DNA of 34,967 nucleotides, taken from the NCBI GenBank assembly GCA_030603245.1, contig JAUVYE010000006.1, positions 1-34,967 of the forward strand. Direction: 5' to 3'. Origin of the DNA: a bacterium (GTDB lineage: Bacteria; Patescibacteriota; Minisyncoccia; Minisyncoccales; DG-74-3). Below are positions 26,648-34,618 of this stretch, in pieces. Numbering within the stretch: the stretch's first letter is position 1; each line of letters begins with the position of its first letter. A program made the translations under genes and the position numbers. A model generated the notes under the pieces. That model searched no databases, was not told where the DNA came from, and saw only the letters and a program-made list of their open reading frames with translations.

Positions 26648-26920
26648 GTGACTGAAATCAAAGAAGGAGAATTGGTTGGGAAAGTTGTTCATTATTATCC
26701 CAAGGTAGGGGTAGCAATGGTTAAGCTTTCTGGCACCCTAGAAATGGGGGATACTGTCAGAATTGTTGGCGGCAAGCATAAGAGCACTGACTTTGAACAA
26801 GAGGTTGAGTCAATCAGACTTGACGACAAACCAATAAACACGGCTAATACTGACGACCTGATCGGGCTCAGGGTTCCAAAAAAAGTTCCAAAGAATAGCA
26901 AGGTTTACAAAATAACATAG
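26648..26920 (+). CDS. Translation elongation factor-like protein (EF-Tu domain 2-like); start codon uncertain
   Basis: 'EGELVGKVVHYYPKVGVAMVKLSGTLEMGDTVRIVGGKHKSTDFEQEVESIRLDDKPI...GLRVPKKVPKNSKVYKIT'. The ORF-track TTG at 26588 lies in the promoter; SD AAGGAGG at 26642-26648. Confidence 0.8.
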   Translation: MTEIKEGELVGKVVHYYPKVGVAMVKLSGTLEMGDTVRIVGGKHKSTDFEQEVESIRLDDKPINTANTDDLIGLRVPKKVPKNSKVYKIT

Positions 26921-26937
26921 AACTCCTTTTCTTTTAT

Positions 26938-26966
26938 AGACACAAAAATGTGTCTTTTTATTTTTT
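26938..26966 (+). terminator. Rho-independent terminator
   Basis: AGACAC-AAAAAT-GTGTCT-TTTTATTTTTT. Confidence 0.85.
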
Positions 26967-26971
26967 CTAGG

Positions 26972-27000
26972 TCGCCAAACAGGCGATTTTTTGATACAAT
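26972..27000 (+). promoter_or_regulatory. Second terminator-hairpin/extended -10 module, upstream of the FAD oxidoreductase gene
   Basis: TCGCC-AAACA-GGCGA-TTTTTT then TGA-TACAAT (26995-27000), 5 nt to ATG. Confidence 0.6.
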
Positions 27001-27005
27001 AAACG

Positions 27006-28403
27006 ATGAAATACGATGTCATTATCATAGGTGGCGGACCAGGTGGTTTATTTGCTAGCTATAAGCTTCCCAAAGAACTGAAAGTTGCTATTTTCGAATT
27101 AGGAAAAGATATTGAAAAAAGAATATGTCCCAGCGAACTAAATAGTGGCTATTGTCTAAAATGTTCTCCTTGTAACATAAGGGCTGGTATTGGTGGAGCA
27201 GGCGGTTTATCTGATGGTAAGCTAAATTTTATAAACTCTGAATATTCGTCAAGTTATACTGTTGGAGGGAATTTTCGTTTTTTAGATAAAAATTATTTAG
27301 TAGAAAAAATGAAAGAGGTGGACAAAATATTTTTAGAGCATGGAGAACCAAATAAGTTATACGGAGAAGATAAAGACAAAATCGAGCAACTAATCAAAAA
27401 GGCAAATAAAGTTGGTATAGAGTTTGTACCATTAAAGCAAAGACATTTGGGAAGTGATAATTTGCCAAAAGTTGTAAAAAGTATTGACAATTATTTAAGG
27501 AAAAAAAACGTTGAGATTTTCACTGGAGAAACTGTTTTAGATATAAATCCAAAGGAGAAAAAAATAACAACAAAGGGAGGGAAGGAGTATGAATATAATT
27601 TCTTGATTATTGCTGTTGGAAGAGGAGGGGCGCAATTTCTTGAAAAATGGACAAGAGAATATAATCTTGCATTAAATAGCGAACTGAAATCTATTGATGT
27701 TGGAGTGAGAGTAGAGGTGCCAGCTTCAATCATGCAAGAAATAACCTCTACAATTTATGATCCCAAACTTAGGATGGTTACCAAAAAGCACGATGATTAC
27801 TTGAGAACATTTTGCACCTGTCCCCAGGGATGGGTTATTAGAGAAGATTATAATGATTTTTGTTTAATAAATGGTCATAGCAAAGCTAAAGAAAAAACAA
27901 ATAATACTAATTTTGCCCTGTTAGGGAATTATAAATTTACTGAACCCTTTAAATATCCCAATGAATGGGGAAGAGATTTGGCTAGATTAACAACAAAGCT
28001 TGGTGGAGGAAGTCCAATTGTTCAAAGGCTTAAAGACCTGAGATTAGGCAGAAGAAGCACTGAAAGCAGGATTAAAAGTAATAGATTAGTTCAGCCTAGC
28101 TTAAAAACAGCTGTTCCTGGAGATATAAGTTTGGCTTATCCAGGTAGGTTAATGGAGAATATTTTAGATTCTTTAGAACAGCTTAATAAGCTTTTACCAG
28201 GCATAGCTGAGGGCTCAACTCTGCTTTATGCTCCCGAGATAAAGTTTTATTCATTAAAAGTAAAAGTTGATCAAAACATGCGAACAAGCATACCTTTTGT
28301 TTATGCAATTGGAGATGGAGCAGGAATAACTAGAGGAATAGTTGGGGCAGCAGTAACTGGATTAATTGCAGGAGAGGATATAATTAAGACTTCTAAACTT
28401 TAA
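27006..28403 (+). CDS. NAD(P)/FAD-dependent oxidoreductase (COG2509-like)
   Basis: 'YDVIIIGGGPGGLFASYKL', 'GIGGAGGLSDGKLN', C-terminal 'VYAIGDGAGITRGIVGAAVTGLIAGEDI'. Confidence 0.9.
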   Translation: MKYDVIIIGGGPGGLFASYKLPKELKVAIFELGKDIEKRICPSELNSGYCLKCSPCNIRAGIGGAGGLSDGKLNFINSEYSSSYTVGGNFRFLDKNYLVEKMKEVDKIFLEHGEPNKLYGEDKDKIEQLIKKANKVGIEFVPLKQRHLGSDNLPKVVKSIDNYLRKKNVEIFTGETVLDINPKEKKITTKGGKEYEYNFLIIAVGRGGAQFLEKWTREYNLALNSELKSIDVGVRVEVPASIMQEITSTIYDPKLRMVTKKHDDYLRTFCTCPQGWVIREDYNDFCLINGHSKAKEKTNNTNFALLGNYKFTEPFKYPNEWGRDLARLTTKLGGGSPIVQRLKDLRLGRRSTESRIKSNRLVQPSLKTAVPGDISLAYPGRLMENILDSLEQLNKLLPGIAEGSTLLYAPEIKFYSLKVKVDQNMRTSIPFVYAIGDGAGITRGIVGAAVTGLIAGEDIIKTSKL

Positions 28404-28405
28404 AC

Positions 28406-28837
28406 GTGGATCATATAGCCATAATGAAAAAATCCTGGGGACTAATTCCCAAGATTCTTAACAAAACAAAGGTAGCAGAATCAAGATGGTACAGGTCTAG
28501 AATTGCTCCTTGGAACAGAATCAAAAAAGGACATAATCTTTATTTTAAAAACTCAGGAGAGGCAATAACTGTTAAGACAAAAGTCACTAAAGTAATACAA
28601 TATGAAATACCAAATAATAGTAAGGCTTTGAAAATAATGAAAAAACATGCTGAAAAAGACTTGGGATTTAAAAAAATTCCTCCTGAAGTCTTAAACTATA
28701 TTCGAAATAAAAACTATGCAATTTTCATTCATTTTGACTCAGTAAAAGAAATTAAACCATTTAATGTTGATAAAACTGGATTTGGAGCTATGGCAGCTTG
28801 GATAACTGTTAATAATATTAATAAAATTAAATTATGA
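28406..28837 (+). CDS. PUA/ASCH-like domain protein, hypothetical; possible GTG start
   Basis: 'RIAPWNRIKKGHNLYFKNSGEAITVKTKVTKVIQYE' resembles ASCH/PUA folds by eye. Confidence 0.5.
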   Translation: MDHIAIMKKSWGLIPKILNKTKVAESRWYRSRIAPWNRIKKGHNLYFKNSGEAITVKTKVTKVIQYEIPNNSKALKIMKKHAEKDLGFKKIPPEVLNYIRNKNYAIFIHFDSVKEIKPFNVDKTGFGAMAAWITVNNINKIKL

Positions 28838-29160
28838 TTAGTTTTGAAGAGTTTAAAAAAGTAGATTTAAGGGTTGCTAAGATAATAGCAGCTGAAAAAG
28901 TAGAAGAATCTGAAAATCTTATAAAATTAGAAATTGATTTAGGTGCAGAATTAGGAAAAAGACAAATCTTGGCTGGAATTCAAAAATATTACAAACCAGA
29001 AGAACTAATAGGCAAACAAATAATAGTGGTAGTTAATTTAGAGCCCAAAAAAATGATGGACATGGAAAGCCAAGGCATGCTTTTAGCAGCCGATATTAAT
29101 GGAGAACCAATTCTTTTAATGCCTGACAAACAGGTGCCCCCTGGTTCTAAAATTCATTAA
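28834..29160 (+). CDS. Free-standing tRNA-binding (Trbp111/CsaA/MetG-beta-like) protein
   Basis: 'FKKVDLRVAKIIAAEKVEESENLIKLEIDLG...RQILAGIQKYYKPEELIGKQIIVVVNLEPKKMMDMESQGMLLAA'. Confidence 0.93.
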   Translation: MISFEEFKKVDLRVAKIIAAEKVEESENLIKLEIDLGAELGKRQILAGIQKYYKPEELIGKQIIVVVNLEPKKMMDMESQGMLLAADINGEPILLMPDKQVPPGSKIH

Positions 29161-29179
29161 AAATATAATTTAAAAATAT

Positions 29180-29842
29180 ATGCTAACTTTAAATCAAGTT
29201 AAAAAGAACTCTAAGATATTAGAGTTCATTAAACAAACAGAAAAAAGTCTAAAAGCCTCTGGCTATACTGAACATGGATTGGATCATTCAACTTTAGTTG
29301 CTAAACGAGCCAGAAAAATTGCTAAGGATATTAGTCTTTCAGAAAAAGAACAAGAATTATCTGCTATTGCTGGTTTTTGTCATGATATGGCTTCTTTTAT
29401 CAGCAGAAGTGAGCATCATTATTTTGGTTCTTTGCTTTTTCATCAGGTTTTTCAAAATGATTTTTCTCCTTCTGAAATATCCAAGATTATGAGAGCTATT
29501 AGTATGCATGACAGAGATGAAATGGAGTTTTCAAACCCTATTTCAGCTGTTTTAATTTTAGCTGATAAATCAGACGTGCATAGAAGCAGAGTGCTTGTTA
29601 AAAAAATGAATAGAATTAAAGCTGATATTCATGATAGGGTCAATTTTGCTACTACAATGTCTAAATTATTGGTTGATAAAAAGAAAAAAAGAATTACCCT
29701 TATCCTAAAGATTGATGCTAATTTTGTGCCAGTAATGGAGTATTTTGAAATCTTTACTAAACGTATGGTTTATTGCAGAGGAGCAGCTAAATACTTGGGT
29801 TATCAATTTGGTTTAGTTATCAATAATTTCAAGCTTCTTTAA
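29180..29842 (+). CDS. HD-domain phosphohydrolase
   Basis: 'HGLDHSTLVAKRARKIA', 'IAGFCHDMAS', 'ILADKSDVHRSRV'. Confidence 0.85.
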   Translation: MLTLNQVKKNSKILEFIKQTEKSLKASGYTEHGLDHSTLVAKRARKIAKDISLSEKEQELSAIAGFCHDMASFISRSEHHYFGSLLFHQVFQNDFSPSEISKIMRAISMHDRDEMEFSNPISAVLILADKSDVHRSRVLVKKMNRIKADIHDRVNFATTMSKLLVDKKKKRITLILKIDANFVPVMEYFEIFTKRMVYCRGAAKYLGYQFGLVINNFKLL

Positions 29843-29843
29843 A

Positions 29844-30062
29844 ATGCTAATTAAGGTTAGGGCTTTTCCCGAAGCTGGAGAAAACAGGATTGTTGAAAAA
29901 ACCAAAGACAGTTTTGATGTTTTTGTTAAAGCAAAACCAGTTAAAGGTTTAGCTAATATTGCTATTAAGCAAGTTTTAGCTGGTTACTTCAAGATTTCAG
30001 AATCTAAATTAAGATTGGTAAGAGGTTTTAAACAAGGCAATAAAATTTTTGAAATTAAATGA
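29844..30062 (+). CDS. DUF167/YggU family protein
   Basis: 'VRAFPEAGENRIVEKTKDSFDVFVKAKPVKGLANIAIKQVLAGYFKISESKLRLVRGFKQGNKIFEI'. Confidence 0.9.
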   Translation: MLIKVRAFPEAGENRIVEKTKDSFDVFVKAKPVKGLANIAIKQVLAGYFKISESKLRLVRGFKQGNKIFEIK

Positions 30063-30877
30063 AAAAGATTGATTTTTCGAAAATTTATTCTTATTCCAAG
30101 CTTAGTCTTTTTGAAAAATGTCCCAAACAATACTATTTTAACTATCTTGACCCAGAAATTGCTCCTATAAAAAAGCAATTTTTAAAACCTCGGGATTACA
30201 AAACCAAAGGTCAGGCAGTTCATGGAGCAATTACTCTTTTTTATCATTTACCTGAACCAGAACGAACTTTTGAAAATCTGAAGAAGTGTTTATCAAGAGC
30301 ATGGTTTTCAGAGCTTGATTTGTCTCAAAGCATGCCTTTAGGTAAATTAGGGGGTTTTCGTGATTTACATCATGAAAGAACTTCTTATGTTCAAGTTCTA
30401 ATAATGCTTAAAAAATTCTTTGATGTAGAAGAACCAAATCCTTGTCTATTTTATATTCCAACTCAGCAAATCAAAGATTCTTTTTGTGATTATGAAGAAA
30501 TGATTAAACCATTGAACGATCATTTTTCGATTTCAGGCAAGTTTGACCGAATTGATAAACTAGAAGACAACACTTTAAGAATTATTGATTTTAAAACTAA
30601 TAAAAATGAATCTGATAAATTTCAGCTTATCTTTTATAAGTTTTTAGCTGAATTAAATTTTCAAACACCAGTAAGAATTGTAAGTTTTTATTATCTTAAT
30701 AGGGGAGAAATAGTAGATTTTGATGTTTTAAATACGAGTCAAGATCAAGTTAAAGATCAGGTTTTGAAAAAAATTAATAAAATTCAGGAGACTAAAGATT
30801 TTCTTCCTCAAAAAAATAAATATTGTTATCATTGTGATTTTCTTGAAATATGCAAAAAACAACAAAAAATTACGTAA
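30059..30877 (+). CDS. PD-(D/E)XK nuclease with Cas4/AddB-type Fe-S cysteine pattern
   Basis: 'YSKLSLFEKCPKQYYFNYL' (1 Cys), 'LRIIDFKTNK', C-terminal 'YCYHCDFLEICKKQ' (C-x2-C-x5-C). Confidence 0.88.
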   Translation: MKKIDFSKIYSYSKLSLFEKCPKQYYFNYLDPEIAPIKKQFLKPRDYKTKGQAVHGAITLFYHLPEPERTFENLKKCLSRAWFSELDLSQSMPLGKLGGFRDLHHERTSYVQVLIMLKKFFDVEEPNPCLFYIPTQQIKDSFCDYEEMIKPLNDHFSISGKFDRIDKLEDNTLRIIDFKTNKNESDKFQLIFYKFLAELNFQTPVRIVSFYYLNRGEIVDFDVLNTSQDQVKDQVLKKINKIQETKDFLPQKNKYCYHCDFLEICKKQQKIT

Positions 30878-31707
30878 TAAATTTACAAGGGGAAAAAGAG
30901 CCTTTTTCTTTTCAAAAGGTTTATCGATCTGCAAGGCGGGTGGGGGCTTCTAAAAAAGTAGCTCAAAAAATTGCTGATAGCATTAAAAAAGACTTGCGTA
31001 TTGATGGAATAAAAACCAGTGAAATTTTTAAGAAAGTTAAAAAACAGCTTAGACAACAAGAACCCCAAGCTGCTTTAAGGTTTAATTTAAAGCAAGGAAT
31101 GAGAAAACTAGGACCAACTGGTTTTCCTTTTGAGAAATATGTTGGAAAGATTTTCAATAGAAATGGCTTTCGAGTTCAATTAAATCAACATATTCCTGGT
31201 CTTTGCACTTCTTATGAAATAGATTTCTTGGCCAAAAAAGGCAATCTATTGTATATTGGTGAATGCAAATATCGTAATGATCCTGGTGGGAGAACACACC
31301 TAGATACTGCTTTGGCTAATTATGCTCGTTTTTTGGATATTAAAAAGGGAAGGTTTTTTCAAAAAACATTTAAAAATCTGAGGATCAAAAGCTTGCTTGT
31401 TACCAACACTAAATTAACTAGTCGGGCTATTCGTTATTCAGAATGTGTAGGAGTTGAATGTTTGGGTTGGAAATATCCTAAAAATCAAGGATTAGAACAT
31501 ATAATAGATACCAAGGAATTATATCCAATTACTATCTTGCCTTCTTTAAGAAATTATTTAGCTAAGATTTTTGTTTCTCAAAACATAATGATGGCCGAAG
31601 ATATTTTAAAGCTTGATATAGAAAAGTTTGCTAAAAAAACAAGAGTTCCTCTAAAGCATTTAATACCTTTGGTTAGAGAAGCAAGAATCTTATTGGAAAA
31701 AAATTGA
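30850..31707 (+). CDS. ATP-cone domain fused to Mrr-like PD-(D/E)XK restriction endonuclease domain
   Basis: N-terminal ATP-cone-like 'INLQGEKEPFSFQKVYRSARRVGASKKVAQKIADSI'; nuclease core 'GFRVQLNQHIPGLCTSYEIDFLAKKGNLLYIGECKYRND'; helical C-terminal tail. Confidence 0.82.
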   Translation: MQKTTKNYVINLQGEKEPFSFQKVYRSARRVGASKKVAQKIADSIKKDLRIDGIKTSEIFKKVKKQLRQQEPQAALRFNLKQGMRKLGPTGFPFEKYVGKIFNRNGFRVQLNQHIPGLCTSYEIDFLAKKGNLLYIGECKYRNDPGGRTHLDTALANYARFLDIKKGRFFQKTFKNLRIKSLLVTNTKLTSRAIRYSECVGVECLGWKYPKNQGLEHIIDTKELYPITILPSLRNYLAKIFVSQNIMMAEDILKLDIEKFAKKTRVPLKHLIPLVREARILLEKN

Positions 31708-31746
31708 GAAAAAGATAAAATAGATTAAGTAAATAAAATTGATAAA

Positions 31747-32262
31747 ATGCAAATACATGAAGCTATAAAAAATAGAAGAAGCGTAAGAGCTTATAAGTCA
31801 GACCCAGTCCCAGAACAAAGTTTGAGAAAAGTTTTAGAAGCTGCCAGATTAGCTCCTTCAGCCCATAATGATCAGGATTGGAAATTTATAATTATTAAAG
31901 ATATTAAAAAAAGAAAACAATTGGCTCAAGCAGCTCGATCCCAAAGCTTTATTGCAGAAGCTCCAGTTGTAATAGCGGCTGTAGCTTTAAACCCAGAAAG
32001 AGTTATGAGTTGCGAAATTCCAGCTTATGCAATCAATCTAACTATTGCTGTAGACCATATGACCTTACAAGCCTGTGAACAGGGGTTGGGAACTTGCTGG
32101 ATAGGTGCTTTTTCCCAAGAAGAAGTAAAAAAGATTTTGAAGATTCCAGATAAATATAAAGTTGTGGCCTTATTGCCCCTTGGATTCCCAGCTGATTCTC
32201 CTAGGCCAAAAACAAGAAAAAGTCTTGAAGAAATTATTTGTTATGAAAATTTTAATGAATAA
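31747..32262 (+). CDS. Nitroreductase family protein
   Basis: 'MQIHEAIKNRRSVRAYKSDPVPEQSLRKVLEAARLAPSAHNDQDWKFIII', 'QACEQGLGTCWIGAF'. Confidence 0.94.
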   Translation: MQIHEAIKNRRSVRAYKSDPVPEQSLRKVLEAARLAPSAHNDQDWKFIIIKDIKKRKQLAQAARSQSFIAEAPVVIAAVALNPERVMSCEIPAYAINLTIAVDHMTLQACEQGLGTCWIGAFSQEEVKKILKIPDKYKVVALLPLGFPADSPRPKTRKSLEEIICYENFNE

Positions 32263-32265
32263 AAC

Positions 32266-32709
32266 ATGTCTCAATTAAAATCAGTATTGTCTAATAAAGC
32301 ATTGATAATTGCTATTATAGCTTGGTTTATTGCTCAATTTTTTAAATTTATCATAACTGCTGTTAAAAAAAGAAAGTTTGATTTTACTTTACTTGTATCC
32401 ACAGGTGGTTTTCCAAGTTCGCACACTGCGATTGTTGGTGCTTTAGCTACAAGTATTGGGCTTAATTTTGGACTTGGTTCTCCTTTTTTTGCTATTTCAG
32501 TAGTCATGGCTTCAGTTGTAATGTCTGACGCTCGAGGCATCAGGAGAGCAGCTGGAAAACAGGCCCAGATTTTAAATAAAATTATTGATGATTTATATCA
32601 AAAAAGAGAATTAAAAATAGAGAGATTAAAAGAACTTTTAGGACATACTCCTTTTGAAGTGTTTTCTGGAGCAATCTTGGGAATTTTTATAGCTCTTTTA
32701 TTAAATTAA
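32266..32709 (+). CDS. Divergent PAP2 family protein (DUF212)
   Basis: 'STGGFPSSHTAIVGALATSIGLNFG', 'SDARGIRRAAGKQAQILN', 'LKELLGHTPFEVFSGAILGI'. Confidence 0.93.
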   Translation: MSQLKSVLSNKALIIAIIAWFIAQFFKFIITAVKKRKFDFTLLVSTGGFPSSHTAIVGALATSIGLNFGLGSPFFAISVVMASVVMSDARGIRRAAGKQAQILNKIIDDLYQKRELKIERLKELLGHTPFEVFSGAILGIFIALLLN

Positions 32710-32729
32710 TATTAATAAACTTAAACAAT

Positions 32730-33518
32730 ATGGATCAAACAAGTAAAAAATGGACAAAACATCATAAATACATCAAAAGCAAAAAACATTGTTTTTTTGC
32801 CTTACTTAGTATTTTAATAATCATTGTTATTCTTTCTGTTTCTGTTGATGTTTATAATAAAATTAAAGTTGATTCTGAAAACAGAATTACTGTTTCTGGA
32901 ACAGGTAAGGTTTATTCAAAGCCAGATTTAGCTCTAACAAGTTTTTCAGTTATTACAGAAGCTAAAACAGTAGCACAAGCTCTTACTCAAAATACTGAAC
33001 AAATGAATCAAATAATAAGCTTTATAAAGGGGCAGGGAGTAGAAGATAAAGATTTAAAAACTATTGATTTTAATATTTATCCTCGTTATGAATGGCAGGA
33101 AAAAACAGAGATTCCTCCATATCCATCAGGAAAAAGGGTTTTGGTTGGGTATGAAGTACGTCAATCTCTTCAGGTTAAAATAAGAGAATTAACAAAAATA
33201 GGAGAGATTATTCAGGGAGCAGCAGATTCTGGGGCTAATGAGGTGGGAAGCTTACAATTTACTGTTGATGATCAAGATGAATTAAAAAATCAAGCTAGAG
33301 AAAAAGCTATTGAACAGGCAAAAGAAAAAGCTAAAGAATTAGCCTCTCAATTAGGAATAAAATTAGTAAGGATTACCAGTTTCAATGAAAGCGGCATTAT
33401 TCCCCGTACTTATTTATTAGAAGGGTCAGAAGCTGCAATGGGAGGGGGAGCGCCTGAAATAGAAATAGGGGAAAGTAAAATAGAAGTAACAGTAACTCTT
33501 ACTTACGAAATTAAATAA
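32730..33518 (+). CDS. SIMPL domain (DUF541) protein, membrane-anchored
   Basis: TM then 'ITVSGTGKVYSKPDLALTSFSVITEAKTVAQALTQNTEQMNQIISFIKGQGVEDKDLKTIDFNIYPRYEW'. Confidence 0.92.
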   Translation: MDQTSKKWTKHHKYIKSKKHCFFALLSILIIIVILSVSVDVYNKIKVDSENRITVSGTGKVYSKPDLALTSFSVITEAKTVAQALTQNTEQMNQIISFIKGQGVEDKDLKTIDFNIYPRYEWQEKTEIPPYPSGKRVLVGYEVRQSLQVKIRELTKIGEIIQGAADSGANEVGSLQFTVDDQDELKNQAREKAIEQAKEKAKELASQLGIKLVRITSFNESGIIPRTYLLEGSEAAMGGGAPEIEIGESKIEVTVTLTYEIK

Positions 33519-33519
33519 T

Positions 33520-33885
33520 ATGCGTTTTAGTTTGCCCAAAGATGAAAAGAATATGCTTTGGACAAGTCATGTTAAGAGAAAGATGCGATATTATGGATTA
33601 TCAGAAAAGAGATTAAAACGAGTTTTGCGAAATCCCATCAGAATTGAGAAAGGTATTGCTCCCAACACACTTGCTGTTATGCAGTCTACTGGCACTAAAA
33701 AACATCCTACTGAGATTTGGTTGATGTACCAAACAATAAGCGAAAAACGAAAAGCGAAAAACACAAAATTTAAAAGAATTAGAATTATAAGTGCTTGGAG
33801 ATATCCTGGAATAAGCCCAAAAAGGGAACCGCCTCCAATACCAGAAGACATATTAAGAGAACTAAATACATTAATTAGTCAATAA
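33520..33885 (+). CDS. Hypothetical protein with DUF4258-like pattern
   Basis: 'WTSHVKRKMRYYGLSEKRLKRVLRNPIRIEKG...EIWLMYQ...IRIISAWRYPG' resembles DUF4258-type small proteins by eye. Confidence 0.45.
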   Translation: MRFSLPKDEKNMLWTSHVKRKMRYYGLSEKRLKRVLRNPIRIEKGIAPNTLAVMQSTGTKKHPTEIWLMYQTISEKRKAKNTKFKRIRIISAWRYPGISPKREPPPIPEDILRELNTLISQ

Positions 33886-33891
33886 CATTTT

Positions 33892-34215
33892 ATGTTTAAA
33901 AAGATTCTTGGTTTAACTTTATTGGCATTTGGACTTCTAATCATTGTTTGGTCGCTTTATTCTTCTTACAATATTTTTACGGGTCAAGCTGAAATACCTG
34001 AGGTTTTCACAATGTCTGAAAAAGAAAACTTGCAAGGTCCAGAAAGCGAATTTGAAAAAATAATTAATCAAGCCATGGGTGAACAATTAAAAGGTATTTT
34101 GTCTTTAGATTTTCTACCTCAGCTTTTTAGTCTAATGGCTTGGGCAATGTTTAGTGGTTTGGCAATATTTGCTGGAAGCCAAATCTCTGGCCTAGGCATT
34201 AATCTTTTAAAATAG
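33892..34215 (+). CDS. Small two-TM membrane protein, hypothetical
   Basis: Hydrophobic N- and C-terminal segments. Confidence 0.65.
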   Translation: MFKKILGLTLLAFGLLIIVWSLYSSYNIFTGQAEIPEVFTMSEKENLQGPESEFEKIINQAMGEQLKGILSLDFLPQLFSLMAWAMFSGLAIFAGSQISGLGINLLK

Positions 34216-34216
34216 C

Positions 34217-34615
34217 ATGATTCAAATAGTTCAAAAACAAAATATTCTGGTTCAATGGGTTTTTTGGCATTTTATTGAAATGCCTAAAAATATTTTAAAG
34301 AGCTGGAAAGATATTTTTAGATTTTATCTCAATTATTTTTCTATACCATTGCTTTTAAAAACTCTTTTTGCTCCCTGGAGACATAATCTTTCATCATACC
34401 CAAAAGGATTTGATCTTGGCGAGTATTTTGAAATTTTTATTTTTAATCTTATATCTCGAACCATAGGAGCTATTTTGAGATTTTTTTTGATACTAATTGG
34501 TATTTTGATAGAAATTTTGATAATCTTTTTTGGTCTTATTATGTTTTTAGCATGGTTTATATTGCCGATATTTTTAATTTTTGGTCTTTATCATAGTTTT
34601 AGAATTTTCTTTTGA
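34217..34615 (+). CDS. Small membrane protein, hypothetical
   Basis: Hydrophobic C-terminal half; 2 nt from the preceding ORF. Confidence 0.65.
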   Translation: MIQIVQKQNILVQWVFWHFIEMPKNILKSWKDIFRFYLNYFSIPLLLKTLFAPWRHNLSSYPKGFDLGEYFEIFIFNLISRTIGAILRFFLILIGILIEILIIFFGLIMFLAWFILPIFLIFGLYHSFRIFF

Positions 34616-34618
34616 ATT

